Below, piece after piece: positions 29,824 through 42,694 of a stretch of 64,000 nt of DNA. Made by a program: the position numbers and the translations under genes. The stretch comes from Lepisosteus oculatus. Taxonomy: Eukaryota > Chordata > Actinopteri > Semionotiformes > Lepisosteidae. Every line of letters starts with the position of its first letter. The stretch's first letter is position 1. The stretch lies in the NCBI RefSeq assembly GCF_040954835.1, contig NC_090698.1:1610501-1674500 (forward strand), read 5' to 3'. Below the pieces are notes generated by a model. The model ran no database searches, was not told the DNA's origin, and worked only from the letters and a program-made list of their open reading frames with translations.

Positions 29824-30178
29824 GTATGATGGGACGCAGTGGTGAGCATTGCTGCCTAGCAGTGCTGGGGCCCTGGGGTACTGTCTGCATGGAGTTTGTA
29901 TGTTCTCCCTGTCTTTGTGGGTTTTCTCTGGGAGTCCTCCCACAGTCCAAAAACATATTACATTTGATCTTAGCCAAAAGGCAAGAAACAGTATGGTAGG
30001 CTAACTTGCTTAAGGGAAACTTGGCCCTGGTTGGTGTGTGTGTAAGTGTGTGGCCCTGCGATAGACTGGTGTCCTGTCCAGGGTGTAGCCTGCCCTGCGC
30101 CCATTCCTGCCAGGACAGGCTCCAGCTCCCCTGCAACCCGAGGGGGAAGAGGCAGTTAGAAAATAGATGGATGGACAA
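29824..30178 (+). mobile_element. tRNA-derived SINE, nearly complete, interrupted by a U2-like insert
   Basis: Head ggacgcagtggtgagcattg, then ctgcctagcagtgctggggc; body tgcatggagtttgtatgttc and tcctcccacagtccaaaaac; end gagggggaagaggcagttag and aaaatagatggatggac. About 40 bases at 29955-29993, not part of the other copies, separate the CCAAAAACAT block from GGTAGGCTAA. Confidence 0.85.
29955..29993 (-). ncRNA. U2 snRNA 5'-end fragment (pseudogene) inside a SINE
   Basis: On the minus strand ccttttggctaagatcaa is an exact 18-base match to U2 snRNA nucleotides about 13-30. Flanking bases continue the alignment with mismatches towards the U2 5' end and up to about nucleotide 36. The rest of U2 is absent, so this is not a functional gene. 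The match is to U2 as remembered; a database search would settle it. Confidence 0.7.
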
Positions 30179-31310
30179 TATGACAGGGAAAGGATACATT
30201 TTCATTCCATGTATTTGAACAAATTTACTAAAAGGACATCTGCATAGATAAATGTAAACCAGCCACAGCACACAATCTGATGCTGGGTTACATAAGGGCA
30301 TGCAGCTTGTCAAGTCTGAAATACACCAGTGGAGCTCTTACCAAACTTGCTGAGAAGCACATGCAGAGTTTTTTATACATACAGTGCTGTAGCCTCAGGT
30401 CCAGGTCAGCTGGCTGCTTAAACTGCAAAGACCACCTCGCAAACTGGCTCGAGCCAGGTTCGTCCTCCTTCATCTCCTTGATATGAACCCCAGCCTTCTG
30501 TATGCTGGACAAGCAAACAGATACTGGGGTGTTTGTGTCTACTACATTTTGTGCTCTGCATTTTGTGCACCCACTAGCCTCTGCAATTTACTTTCTGTTC
30601 ATAATAATTCATTGTTTTCAGCAGTCTATTCAAACTAACTGCAGCCTGGCTCATCAATGTTATGTAAGGTACTGTAGTTCACTTTCATATCAAGGGGTCT
30701 GTACAGCTGCAAGGAAATGTGTACAGTATCTATAGGTCATGTAAGTCTATGCAGACATACTTTGGTCATCTGTACAATATCTGCGGGTTTTTCTTCTTCC
30801 CTGCCACATAATGTTTGACTTCAAAATAGTCAAAAAATGTTTTCTTTGCAGAAGGTCATGTGCCACTTTGCGTAAAACAGGCTTAATCTGAAACAGGTTA
30901 GTACTGGCACTGTGCGCCCATCCTGTTTACACAGATTTACATTGATCCTACTGCATTCCTTAGAATAATGCAGAGTTTCTGGTGTTTACCAGCAAGGAGC
31001 TCCAGAGTAAATCATGTGTTGACAGACTGCTGCAAGTAGTTTTCCAAGTGGATCTACTGCATGGTCTTAACCAGACTGCATTATTCTTGCCCTGATGCTG
31101 TGTTCCTCAGCACAATGGCTTGGCATTGGTGGAACACTGTGGTCTAGCTATCTTCTGCCACAAGTGGCTCAAGGATATTACAGAACAGGACTGCGACTGG
31201 GAACTACAGTTAATGCCACATACAGTAACTGTGTTGCAATGGTGACAAAGCTTTCAATGAAGGTACCTCAAAACAGAGATGAAATATGTCTTTTACAGGC
31301 ACATAAGCTG
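30179..31310. other. Intergenic; contains a segment duplicated near 32 kb
   Basis: 30585-30660 (ttactttctgttcataataa, then cagcagtctattc and actgcagcctggctcatcaa) is clearly related to 31977-32036 plus 32525-32535. The rest is unremarkable. Confidence 0.6.
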
Positions 31311-31430
31311 GTTGCATGGCTGTACAGTGGTAAAACATTGCTGATTTGCAGCATTGGGACCCTGGGTTCAAATTCAGATGTGGGGTGCCATTAGTGTGGA
31401 GTTTGTATGCTCCCCCTGTGTTTGAGTGGG
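31311..31430 (+). mobile_element. tRNA-derived SINE head, 5' fragment
   Basis: Decayed head and start of body: cagcattgggaccctgggtt, caaattcagatgtggggtgc, then tgtggagtttgtatgctccc. No 3' body follows. Confidence 0.75.
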
Positions 31431-32041
31431 TTGAACAGATCACTAGCTTAATCAATATTTCATGGGCTTTCCCAATGTTTAGAAACGGGTGACCTGTATG
31501 AATATAGGTATCCTGAAATGGGGCCATCCAGGGCTTGGATTGGAGCTGCCTGCTTTAGACCTTTTTAAATTGTTCTCCACCCCTAAAATGTGTTTAAGTG
31601 GCACATTTACTTGTCAGTAAATTAAGAATCTCTTAGTGTTGCACTGTTGAAAAACATTTCTAATGAATAAATAATGAGTTAAATCTGGGGTGTAATACAA
31701 TAAACAAGAGCTCCCCTGAAAGCAGACACTGTCTTACAGGGCACAGCAGCTGGAACAGTGCAAACAGAATGAGTGCAGAGTGCTGTGTGGAGCCAGTCTG
31801 ATACTGTGAATATACTGCAGAAAGTTGAAGCATTAATTTAAGAACGGTGAAGGACTGTGTGGGGGGTATTCATTAAAACACAATACTGAACCTTTCAAAA
31901 AACACCCACACTCTTAAACACCCACAGTCTTAACACAATTGTTTACATCTGAACTCAAAGCAGCTGTCTAAACACGTTTTACTTTCTGTTCACACTAATT
32001 CATTGTTTTCAGCAGTCTTTTTCAGCCTAACTGCAACCTGG

Positions 32042-32519
32042 TGTCAGGTACAGTTCTTTCCAGACCCTATGCGGACAACACAATCCGGGTTAAATTGAGA
32101 AAACAAGGGAAAAAGTCATGCAGGAGACGGGAATAAAGACAGGGGGTGTGTCCATAGAGTGCTAGTGATCTGGGGAGGTGTAGCCGATACAAACAATCCA
32201 AAGAATAAATCCATAGGCGAATCCAAGAAACGGGCAAAAGTCCATGGCCAAGTGATCCATCCAAATGCAGGATTAAAAACAGGAACCGGTTTGGAACTGG
32301 CAAGGGGAACAGGAACAGACTTAGAAACTTAAAAACATAACAGAGCCAGGCACAACCAGGTCCCAGGCTCACACAATATGGAAATCAGATGCAGAGCCTC
32401 AAGCGCCTGGCTTTTAAAGGTGAACTGAAACGGGGTAGGAACAAGGAACAGGTGCGGGGAATGAGGCTGATGAGGAAGGGCTGGAGCGCCCTTAAGAGGA
32501 GGGGTTTGCGATCGTGACA
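32042..32519 (-). mobile_element. Solo LTR, probably Ty3/Gypsy-type
   Basis: 478 bases with TGTCA/TGACA inverted termini (5'-TG...CA-3'), flanked by a perfect 5-base direct repeat CCTGG at 32037-32041 and 32520-32524. No primer-binding site plus internal gag or pol sequence is attached, so it is a recombination remnant. Minus orientation is preferred because TGTCACGATCGC-type starts are familiar in fish Gypsy LTRs; that is recall, not proof. The homologous region at 30585-30660 lacks the insert and shows the empty site. Confidence 0.85.
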
Positions 32520-32524
32520 CCTGG

Positions 32525-35500
32525 CTCATCAACATGAAAGGCTGAAAGTGTACTGACCTTCAGTTTTCGAGCAAGAGAGAGCGGAAGAGAATTTATAAAT
32601 GGAGAATACATCAGACATTAGGAAACCCACAAGAATTAGAGAATGTGCTGTATTCCCCAAGACACCTTTCGAAGGTGAGGCCCGAGGAGGAGGGAAACTC
32701 CAGTTTCTGACACTGAGTCAATCCCACCAGGACCAGAGGTGGGTTCTTCAGTTGGGCCAATGGCTCATGTGCATCAGATAAGGGGTGCAAAACAGACACA
32801 TTATCTGGTTGGTGGTGGGGGGGCTTTATGTATTTTCAGTCTGAAGGCAGGTGTCCTGAGCAATGTTCTGAAATGTTGTTTTGTATTGTGGTATTAGACT
32901 GTTGCTGTATTGTATGGTACAGTATGTACTGTACCTACATTTCCCTTCCCAGAATTCATTTCCTTGTGAAAGTCACCTTAAGTAAAGCATTCAGCTATTT
33001 AGGCCCCTGCATTGTGAGTGGAACATGGCATGCAATTCTGGTTAATAAAGGTCCAACTGTGGGCTCCTTTGCAAGAAGATAATAAATTATAATTCCAACA
33101 CCATGCTGCGGGATGTTACGTCCACAAAGCGGAGCCCGACACCAATGTTTCATGACCTGTCCTGCTCTGAAGCACTGTACTTCCTTATTTATTCTGAGCT
33201 GTACTGCAGCTGCTGAGCCAGTCGCCCCTCCCCCGGCCTCCCCCGCGCCCGCGGTGTGGAATTAGCTGCTGAGCAGGCCGTGGGCTCCCTTCACACACTG
33301 GGGGACCTGGTTTCCAGTGAGCTCAGGAGAAGGCTCTGTGTCAAGCCGAGCACTGGTCTTTGTCCTTATAAAGCTCTATTAACACGTGTCAGAACCTTTT
33401 ATGGGCCTGGAGGCCATTCCTGTGAGTGAATGGCCTCATCTGGGTCTATGGAGGCCCTCATGAATTTCCTTTCAAACTTCCCTGTCCGCTGCGACTGTTC
33501 CACTCTCGTACTGTAGGTCCTCCTTAGCCAGCTCTAACCTCACACATTTAACCCCCTACTAACTCCTCCCTCCGACGCGCACTACTCACGCCAGGGAGAG
33601 CTCCTCATTCGAAGGCTTTAAAATCACCTGCTAGATGAGATGTCCCAGGTAATCATTTTCTCAGTTCGCCAATTTGCCCATAGAATGACCATGCACGATT
33701 CATCCACAAGCAGCCCCCTTCTGGATTATTTCTGCATTGACTCCTGTTCTTCTGAGTTTTTCTGTGGTTTCCCAGGCCTGTGCAGAGTTGAGCTCTGCTT
33801 GTACACTGGTACTGGTACTGGTACTGGTACTGGTACTGTGGGATAAGGGTGGGACAGAATCAACCTCCCTCCCTCCTTTCTCTCCAGCCCCCCACAGGAC
33901 AATTCTTTCTCCGGCTCCTGGACCCCAGCTCCCCGTCTCACAGAACAAATGCGTCTGTGCTAAAGACGAACACGGCTCATGAACAACACTCGTCCTTTTC
34001 AGACTGGAACGACAACACATAAAAGATGTCATTAGAAGCTGATAGTTGTGAAACAGTGGGGTTCGACCCGCCATCTCAACTAAACCAGCTGGGCTTCGCT
34101 GGCCTTAAAGAGAGGATCACACACACGGACAAGATATCCAGTCCACCATTTTGTTGGATAACAGTGGGGGCGTTATATACTGTATGTCATATAACTTCAC
34201 CACCGGCAACCTGATTTTCTTCCTTCGTGCAAAAACTAAAACATGCACGGATGAAGTTCAGATCTGTGTTGAATTCCTTGCAATCCGACAGTTCTGTAGA
34301 CACCTCTGCGTAGGTTTGGACACCTGAGTGCATTTGTGAAAAATGAAATGCGATACAAAACTACTGCAGTTCCCTGCAGATATCAGCATCATTCCTCTGG
34401 TTTGCTGGACCTGTGGACTGTTTCTTTCATGTCAATATCAAGGCGGAGGAGCTGTCATTCCTGACCATTGCTACAATGCACCAACATCCAAAGGTTTGTT
34501 GATTGTTTATTTTGTGGTTTGAAAAAAACTTCTCCTGTAAAGCTTCAGGAAATTCTTTTAATCTGTCTCATTTCATTCAATAAATACAGCAACAGAACTA
34601 AGAATAACCTGTTTATGTCAAAGTGACCAGCTCCCCAGGTGTAACAGTCTATAATTCTTTTAGTCTGTCAAGGCCCGAGTTCGTAGTCAGTGTGAAAGGG
34701 GCTGCAGTTTACACTGAACATGAAACACTCCACTTACCACAGTCACCTGCTAGTTGTCACACACAGGGCACCACTGCAAACAGGCAACATCCCTTGACAA
34801 CGTCCTCTCAACACTCCATATTTATGACAGCTGAAGTCAAATAATCCCGACCTCTCCTCCACACTAGTCCCAAACACTGCCAGACATCACACCAGCAAGC
34901 TCCTTCAATTACATACAGTACTTCAGCCAACATACTGTCAGCTGGCAAATGCACCCTTCAAATTTATTAGCCCAAACTAGAGAAAGGCAGAAACAACATT
35001 TTAAATTATTTAAAGAAAACTAAGAACGGTTCATTCAAGTCAATGTCTCAGCCAGCCTCAATGGGATTTCAGAGTGATCTAGAAGAGGCAGACTGGAGGA
35101 AGGCAGGTCCATTTTTTTCTTCTCTCTGTATAATGTGCAAGGCCAAGTGTTTGTGGCTGCTCCTTTTTGTGCTTAGTGCTCTGTTGTCGGCTCAAGACTG
35201 CTTGTTTTATTCAGGTGCAGCTAAAAGCACTGAGCTGATTTAACAGTCACCTTATTTGCTGTCTGAATGCAAATCAAAAGGTCTGGGAAAGGCGGAGGTT
35301 TTCCTGAACAGACAGCCAACACAACTAAAGACACATCAGTAAGCATGAGCAAGCAGTATGAAAAAAATACATCTCAAGAAAAAGACTGATTACTGGAGCA
35401 CTCAGAGTTTCTCTCAATTTCATGAGCCCCCTGGTCATGCAGTATGTGTCCTAGATCATGAACTGGAGTCTCAGAACAGCAAAACAGCAGAAACAACTTG

Positions 35501-37984
35501 GGAAGAACATGGGTGAAGATTACTGTACCAGTAAAGTTGATCAAAACAGGCTAATCCAAAGTATTGAGCAATTTTGTGACCTCTTATAGGAAAAGTCCTG
35601 TACAGTATGTCTTTATTTGGGATGCCTCTGAAGTCTGATCTCTGGGGTCAGAAGAAGAGTGAGGTAAAAACTTCAGGCTATATTCATAAGAAACTTAAAC
35701 TGGCACATTTTTACAGCTATTTGGTATTTTTATAAATGAACCCGTATTGCATCACAGAGAAGTCAGAATGCTTAGAAGACATTTTTAAAGTTAATGTTGA
35801 TGTTTTGGTACACTGGCAGACTTTTAAACCTTATTAGTTTCTAGTACATTAAAAAAGGTGCTGTTGAAGAAATAAGAATATGCCTCTGTGTCATGTCTGC
35901 TAAATAGTTGATGTTAAAACTCTTTTATCAATGGCAAAACGATTTCAAAATGGACCAAGAACTACGACAGAAAAGTCTGCACCTGCTTAACACAGTCTTC
36001 AGGATTTTGGTGTAAAAGGTAACACCCCTTTATCCAGTACACAAGAACTGCAATTAAAAAGTGAGCTACTGTAACTGAGTAATTTTGTACTTTTGAAGCC
36101 GAGATTGCGGAAACCTGTCAACAAGGTGACAGTTAGGTGTTAAAATATTTTTCCAGCCCTTGCAGGATACTACAGCATGATAGTAAATGTATGAAGTAAA
36201 TAAAACTGTATAAAATTGAGTGCATTTCTACGGTGCGATTGATACAAGATCTTGTAAAACCTGAAAGGGATGAAAATGCTACAGTATGTGGTGGGAATCT
36301 GGAGCTTTTTCTCATTTCATTAATTTCTAGTTGTTTCTGGTCTGCGCTTTACCCTAAATGTTTCAGATGTAATGTTCAGATAATAGTTTTTCTCAAAAAA
36401 GAGAAGACAGGGAATACTTTGTTTAATGTGAATTGGTTCTATTCCACTGAACATAAACAATCAGCTTTCGGAAGAACAAGATATTTTAATCCAGCACGGC
36501 AATCAACCATGTATCAATTTACAGACTGCACGGGGCAGTCTTCACTGTTTGGAAATAGACCTATTTTTCTAAGTGCTATACTTATATTTTATAAGCTTTT
36601 AGAAGAATGATTTATTGCTGCCTGGCAGCCATTTGAATATCATAAAGGGCATAGAAAGTGGGACAAAGAAACTACAATAAATATTTGACACTTTCTGTAA
36701 TCAGTTCTGCTGAAGTGGGTTGTGACAATGTATGTGAAGACACAGGGTTTGAGCGCCACCATGATCCATTCCCTCTTTGACCTGACACAGCAATGAGGTG
36801 TTTTTTAATAACTGCAGTTCTCCCTGCACTGTATGAAAGTGCTCTTATCTGCACACTGTGGCTGTGGCAAGACTAAAGAGGACAGACAGAGGCATCGGTG
36901 AAGAAGAGGCTCGTGTGGCATCTGTCCTGTTTTCATGAGAGAAGCCAAGTCCGGCCCCTGCAGAAGCCTGGCTGTCTCCGAGGGCATCTGTCTCAACGTG
37001 AAGCTTGTTGCTCCTGCTGGGTGGCTTCTGACACGGGAGCTGACACTTACTCTGTGAATATTGTGACAATATCCCCATCCCCATCTCTGCAAGAGCACTG
37101 GCGGCCTGCTGACTGGAGAGCCCCGAGAGAGGAGGGGGTGAAAGCAAGAGACCTGGGGTTGAACAGAAAACTGTGGGAGAAGACACTGAGTTCATGGCAC
37201 AAGCACAGAGAGGTGTCAATAACCATGATGCAGAACTATAGAAAAGCAGGGTAACTTAAAGTGAAAGCATGCAATATAAATAAGTTAAAACCATCAGACT
37301 GACTGACTGTCCTCCATTTCTCCTTGGAAATCTGTCTTTCAGATGTCTTGCACCTAAACTATGGAATACTCTTCAACGGGCATATTTCTTCATGAAGAAT
37401 CAAGGCTTTTTGCTTTGAGGACACAGAGACGAACGGGCCATTTAGCTCGTCTATCCTGTTTGAAACAAAAGTATTTAAGGGGGCAGCAGCAGTCACAAGC
37501 TCTAACTGAAGTACAGCTTTTACTGCTTCAACAAATAGGGTAAAGTGCCTGTTGATGAATGGACCTTTACGCTGTGCACATTTTAATGCATGCTAACAGG
37601 AAGCATCTGTATTGCACGCGTCCTTTCACAGCCTAAGCTGGTCTGTGCCTCAGCCAGGTGGGGGGAACGAGTCAGGAGCGGATTCATCGCCCTTTCTCTC
37701 CTGTCTCACATTGCACATCAAATAACCACCTTTTTTCATCCAAACGAACTGGATCTCATTTCATTCAGGCGCTCCTGTCTCCAGACGTGTGATCGTTACC
37801 ATTCAAGGCACCAGCGCCCTCAGCAGTGACCGCAAATCACACCAGACAGCCGCTTTTTCAATCCTGGGGATTCCATCACCCTCCAACTAAATGTAGGCCA
37901 TGATTACTCCACCTCCCCTCCACAGCAGCTCCTCAAGTTATTGTTCCATTATCTTAAAAGCTAAGCTAAACTGTTAAATGTAAA
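32525..37984. other. Intergenic, no gene recognised
   Basis: About 5.5 kb with a (TGGTAC)n microsatellite (about 33806-33838), a short GC-rich patch at 33215-33265 and a small minus-strand LINE scrap near 37425-37470 (gggccatttagctcgtctat). Reading frames here, including 125 codons at 36233, show no family signature. Confidence 0.5.
33806..33838. repeat. Hexanucleotide microsatellite (ACTGGT)n
   Basis: About five and a half tandem units of ACTGGT, uninterrupted. Confidence 0.95.
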
Positions 37985-38195
37985 TCTGCATTTAAAACCA
38001 AGAACAGGAGGCACATCTTTACCTAAAGGGTTGTAGGAGTATGAAACAGGACGCCCAACCATGTGGCTGAAGCCACTATCCAGGCTCCTTTTGCAAATTG
38101 GCGGTATGGGCACTACTAACTAATACTAACTACTACTAATTAGCTACTAACTATGCTACAGGCTGGAGGGGCAGAGTGGCTTCCTCTCATCACTC
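37985..38195 (+). mobile_element. LINE-derived 3' end, copy 3
   Basis: tttaaaaccaagaacaggag, then gcacatctttacctaaaggg, accatgtggctgaagccact and the tagctactaacta spacer. The coding frame is more decayed than in copies 1 and 2. Confidence 0.7.
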
Positions 38196-40155
38196 CTAAT
38201 CCGCTTTACAGCCACGGGGGCAATGGACTCCCAGAACAGGCGTCACCAGTCCACTGCGCTGCAGGGTTTTGCCAAGGCTGGTGTGTTAAGTGTTCAAACA
38301 AAGGCAAATTCATTTAACGAAGCGGGGCTGTACCACAGACCTGGACCTGAAGGAAACTGGCAACCCCTGACTTATGCTAATGAATGTTTACCTCATGTGG
38401 CATTACACAGGGGCGTGCCCAGTGTGGAGGCGAAGCCCTGGGCGAAGGGCGACGCCTCACCTTTGTAGTCCTATATACTGTACGTCCTATACGCACAAAG
38501 GTCTTGTTTTGTTTTTCCTTACGCGCGCTGCTCACCAGACTAGACCCTGCTGAACAGAGTCAGTTCAGTCTGGTCACCGCTGTGTGAACGGTTCTTTTTT
38601 TCGTGGCACAGCGGTACGTTTTTTTGCCTTTTTGTTTATTTTTTTACTCCTTTTGTGTTATTTTTGGATCCTGCTAACTCTGGTGCTTCCCCCTCCTCAC
38701 CTGGCGCTTTGACTTTTTACCGCTGCTTTTTACCGACGTGTGCGGTATTAGTTAGGATTATTCCCTGCCCTCATTGTGCTGCGCCTTGGCTCCACGGGTT
38801 TGTGTCATAAATCATTGTGTCACAAGTCTCTTCTCTGCAACCAGTCACAGTGCGGGGCTACACTTTTTTTTTACCACGGTAACCTGCTGCAAATCTTCAA
38901 TTTAAAGACAGGTTGTTAAGTTTGGGGGCTATGGATACTCATAACACCAGTGAAGAAGTAACACAAAAATATTCACATACATGCCAGGTGTCCAATGGTA
39001 TCACAAGCTTTGGAGCAAAGATGAAAACCAGGTAAAACAAATGTCCAATCTTACACAGTTCATATAGAACACAACCTTTAAGATTATTCACTCAGAATTA
39101 TTTTTTTCTTCTGCAGGATGAAGCAAATGGCTGCATTATAGAATTCGCATCCTGCTCCATTAGAATGTGTGGGCTACGATTAGTGGATATCAATCCGGCT
39201 GGCTCTGTTGTTGTAAATTACTTTTTTAATGCACCACTTTTCATCTCCGGGATAGTAATGGCTTCTGCTTCAGTGCAGATCCTTATGATCTCTCCCTCAC
39301 ATATGTTGTCCTCACATCATTTTCTGAGAGCTAAATCACGCAGGCAACGGTCCCAGATCAGAGCTGTGAAAACAGGATTCGGAGTCATACAGCATGTTAT
39401 ATAAAGACCTCTGCTCTCGGGACTCCTGAAGGGTTTATTGTCAGCTGGTAAAAACATCCACATTTGAAATGAAGAAAGAAAGATATAAAAGAACGAGATT
39501 CTTTTGACAAAAGGTTACTGGCATCTGGAAAGCATGCTGTCCCACCTGTGGTGCTGACAGTGTTTTCCCTCCAGAAAAACCTGGACTAGATTCCTGGATT
39601 AGCAAGCAGATCCTAGTCAAGTAATCAAGAGACTAGTCCACCAATCGGACAACACAATTAAATTCAGCTCTTATATTTCAGGAAAGCAGTGGAAACAAAC
39701 TAAACGCGTTGGGCTGTTCCAGGATCTTGATGGAATAAGATGCAAGTCCTCTGATTATGCTGCATTAGTCAAATCTGTCCCATCTTGCTCTTTTCTTGTC
39801 TTTAACAGCAGTGTACTGTATATGGAAGTTCTCTCACCCCTCTGATCAGTGCTAGAGAGAACTACTCCAGCAGACACTGGCAGACATGTCAACAGCAGAG
39901 ACACAGCACCAAATCTGTGACCTCCCCTCTTGCTGAGCTTGGATTTATTTTTTAGAAATATCCAGTTTCAGATCTTCACTGTGATCAACTGGCATCATAT
40001 AACGACAGAACCTGCCAAATTAATATGAGAAGAGCTGGCGAAATACAAGATAACAAAACTGCAACAGAAAAAGAAGAGTGAGACACAGCCCACATCTGGT
40101 AAGGCACAGCCTTGTGCATCATGCAGGGCCTGACGCAGATGCTCAGGCAGCAATG
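38196..40155. other. Intergenic, no feature recognised
   Basis: Contains T-rich runs near 38590-38650; no gene or repeat was recognised. Confidence 0.5.
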
Positions 40156-40520
40156 TAAGATAAGATAACTTTATTAGCCCTGTACAATTTCTTGCATTGG
40201 GAATTTGTCTTTTCACAGCTGTTTGCTGTTTGCATACCCAAAGATAAGAGATCACTTCATTGGCCATATACAATTTCTTGTATTAGGAATTTGTCTTTTC
40301 ACAGACCCCAGCTTGCTCTCCATGAGACACAGACAGGGGGAGAGAAGCCTGCAGTTAGAGTGCAGGGTCAGCAATTGTACAGCACCCCTGGAGCAGTTGG
40401 GGTTAAGGGCCTTGCTCAGGGGCCCAACAGAGTAGGATTTCTTTGCAGGGTATGGGATTTGAAATGGCCACCTTCCAGCCACAGGCGCCGATCTTTAGCC
40501 ACAGAGCCACCGCTCCACCC
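40156..40520 (+). repeat. Unclassified dispersed element, copy 2, with duplicated 5' end
   Basis: The start (aagataagataactttatta, then acaatttcttgcattgggaa and tttgtcttttcac) occurs twice, at 40156-40215 and 40241-40300. The body then continues as in copies 1 and 3 (ctccatgagacacagacagg ... agccacagagccaccgctcc). Confidence 0.8.
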
Positions 40521-41913
40521 AATGTATAAGTGTGCCGGACAGTTATATGGTTTTTGTGGGATGATGACCTTTGTTTTACTTTTGGCAGATTCTATACTCA
40601 AAGAATTTAAGTCTACAGCTAACTTGGTTCCTTCTATCTATATCTAATAATGTCTGTGCAACACTGACTAATGTGCAACACTGACTAATGGTCCATATCC
40701 CCTTTTCTACTGTCAATACTGAAAAGCCTTTCAGAACAAAAACTGCTTAACACAATAAACGTCAATCAAATCGGTGAGAGCAGCACCAATTTCCTGAGGA
40801 TACTTAGGTTATGAATGAGGATGTAATCCAAATAAATGAAGCAACAGGAACCTAAAGATGACCAAACTGCTCCTATCTTGGATACGTCTCCCCAGTGTCT
40901 GTGCTCTCTGAAAATACAGGGATGTTCACATTGCCCTCTGGCTCATTACCAAGACACGATAAAAAGACACAATCCACCTTGAGCTCGTTTCCAAGGGTCA
41001 GGGTTCAGCAGATCTGACCTGCTGAAGAAGAACCATTGTGGACATCGCTCCCCCCACTGAAGGCAGTCTGCAGGGCTTGGTTTTGGCCTTCAGGTGTGGA
41101 ACAGAGTACAGCATGGGCAGGAGGAAGGTTGAGGTAAGGACAGTGGTTACCAAGAGGCGCTGTCGACATCGCTGCACAATACCACTGTGGCTCCTAACTG
41201 CTGGGCTCGCAAGAGTACATCCCCGTGAGAACTATTCCTGCACAGCACCATTACCAAGCAACATGGTTATTTACTATTTATTAGAGAAAAACAAATACCT
41301 TTTCTATAGGCTGTTGTGTTTGTGTTACGCAGTTAGCTGCCATGCGATTGTTTGTTTTGTTTAATAGCGGTTGCTGCGAGCAATTAATTGCGTGCAAATA
41401 ATTTCTATGGAAAACATTATTATTAAGGTATTCCGGGTACTCCTCCACTCAGCTGCTGTAGGTTTCTTGTGACCGGTAAGACTGAATGGACAGTTTCTGA
41501 TGGGATCTGAAAAGAAATGTAGAGATGAGATGATGATGAGGTGTGACAGCTTTATGTGGTTTTCAGGAATGATTTATGGTCCTGAATGATTCTTACATTC
41601 ATACATTCATACATCAGGCCAGAACAGCAAAGGCTACTGCACATACTGGATGCACAATCAAAATTCTGTTACTACTCAATTAAAACAGAGAGGGTGAGCT
41701 CTTCTTGCTTCTTAGATTAAGATACAGGTAAGGTGTAAGGCTGATTTTGAACTACAAAAAATAAAAGATCTAGTTGCATGTTAACTTGACGAAGAGGAAA
41801 TTCAGATCTGTCACAGTGTCTGGCTGCCAGTTAATAACCTGTTACCTGCGTGACCCACAGCAACAAAGGAGGACCAAATTATGATCAACCCAACGACTGA
41901 GCCCCTTCGACAA
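40521..41913. other. Intergenic, no feature recognised
   Basis: No gene or clear repeat was recognised. A short CATTCATACATTCATACAT run is near 41599-41617. Confidence 0.5.
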
Positions 41914-42110
41914 GTCAGCAGCCATATCGCAGCTGGCAGCCCACTGGAGCCCAGCCCACTGGAGATTGTAAAAAAGGCGCTTTGAATAAGACATAAAACC
42001 AAGGTCCCGACTCTCTGTTGTCATTAAAAATCCCAGGTTGTTTCTCAAAAAAAGTAGGGGTGTTACCCTGGTGTCCTGGCCAAATTTCCTCCTGGCCTTT
42101 ACCAGAGCTC
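41914..42110 (+). mobile_element. 5S-SINE fragment with internal deletion
   Basis: The head start gtcagcagccatatcgcagc, then tggcagcccactggagccca, jumps to the body at tgaataagacataaaaccaa, then tgtcctggccaaatttcc. The 5S internal promoter region and the 3' third are lost. Confidence 0.8.
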
Positions 42111-42694
42111 TGTGGATAGTTTATTGACTCCAAGCATGAAGTACAGTCCCTACATTACAACATGGGGCAGGCAGGAGGTGCAGTTAAACCTCTTGTAGCA
42201 ACCCCAGGTCAGACATTTTAAACACCCTCTCTCACCTCCCCCTGTGTCAGCAATGCAACAAGTCTCTCTGAAGTGCTAAAGAAGGATTAGGTTCTGCTTC
42301 CACAATAGAAGAGAAAAAAAACACATTCTTTTGGCAAAGGTAGGGTAGCCTGCAGTTTGTAAAGAAAAACAATGGAACCATCCCAGCAGCAGAAACCTCC
42401 ATTGAGACCAAACAAGGGCAGTCACTTCCTTTATCGTGCTAGTCCAGTGTCTTCCAGAGGATTCTCTTTTCCTCACTCTGCTCTTTCCCACCAGCCAGGC
42501 GGACACAGCAGAGCTGGCTGCCCAGAGTCTACACAGAACTGCTGACGATTTTAAACAGTCCCTCCAGTCAATACAAAGTGACTTGTTATCACTCTGCGTG
42601 GCCCCCTAACGGCACAGACCAGGAGAGAACAAACAGGATGTCGGCACAGGCCTCTTCCAGCTACCTGGCTTCTCAGGACACAGGAGAGCTTGGA

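Noticed and set aside
32067..32535. Minus-strand frames of about 100 codons (Leu/Phe/Pro-rich)
   Set aside because: They are translations of the solo LTR, which is non-coding.
34046..34080. tRNA-like B box (gggttcgaccc)
   Set aside because: No pairing T-stem, A box or acceptor stem could be built around it.
37425..37470. Short text resembling the genus-wide 'gggccatttagctcgtctat' LINE segment
   Set aside because: Too short and degraded to annotate as a separate element; mentioned in the surrounding block.
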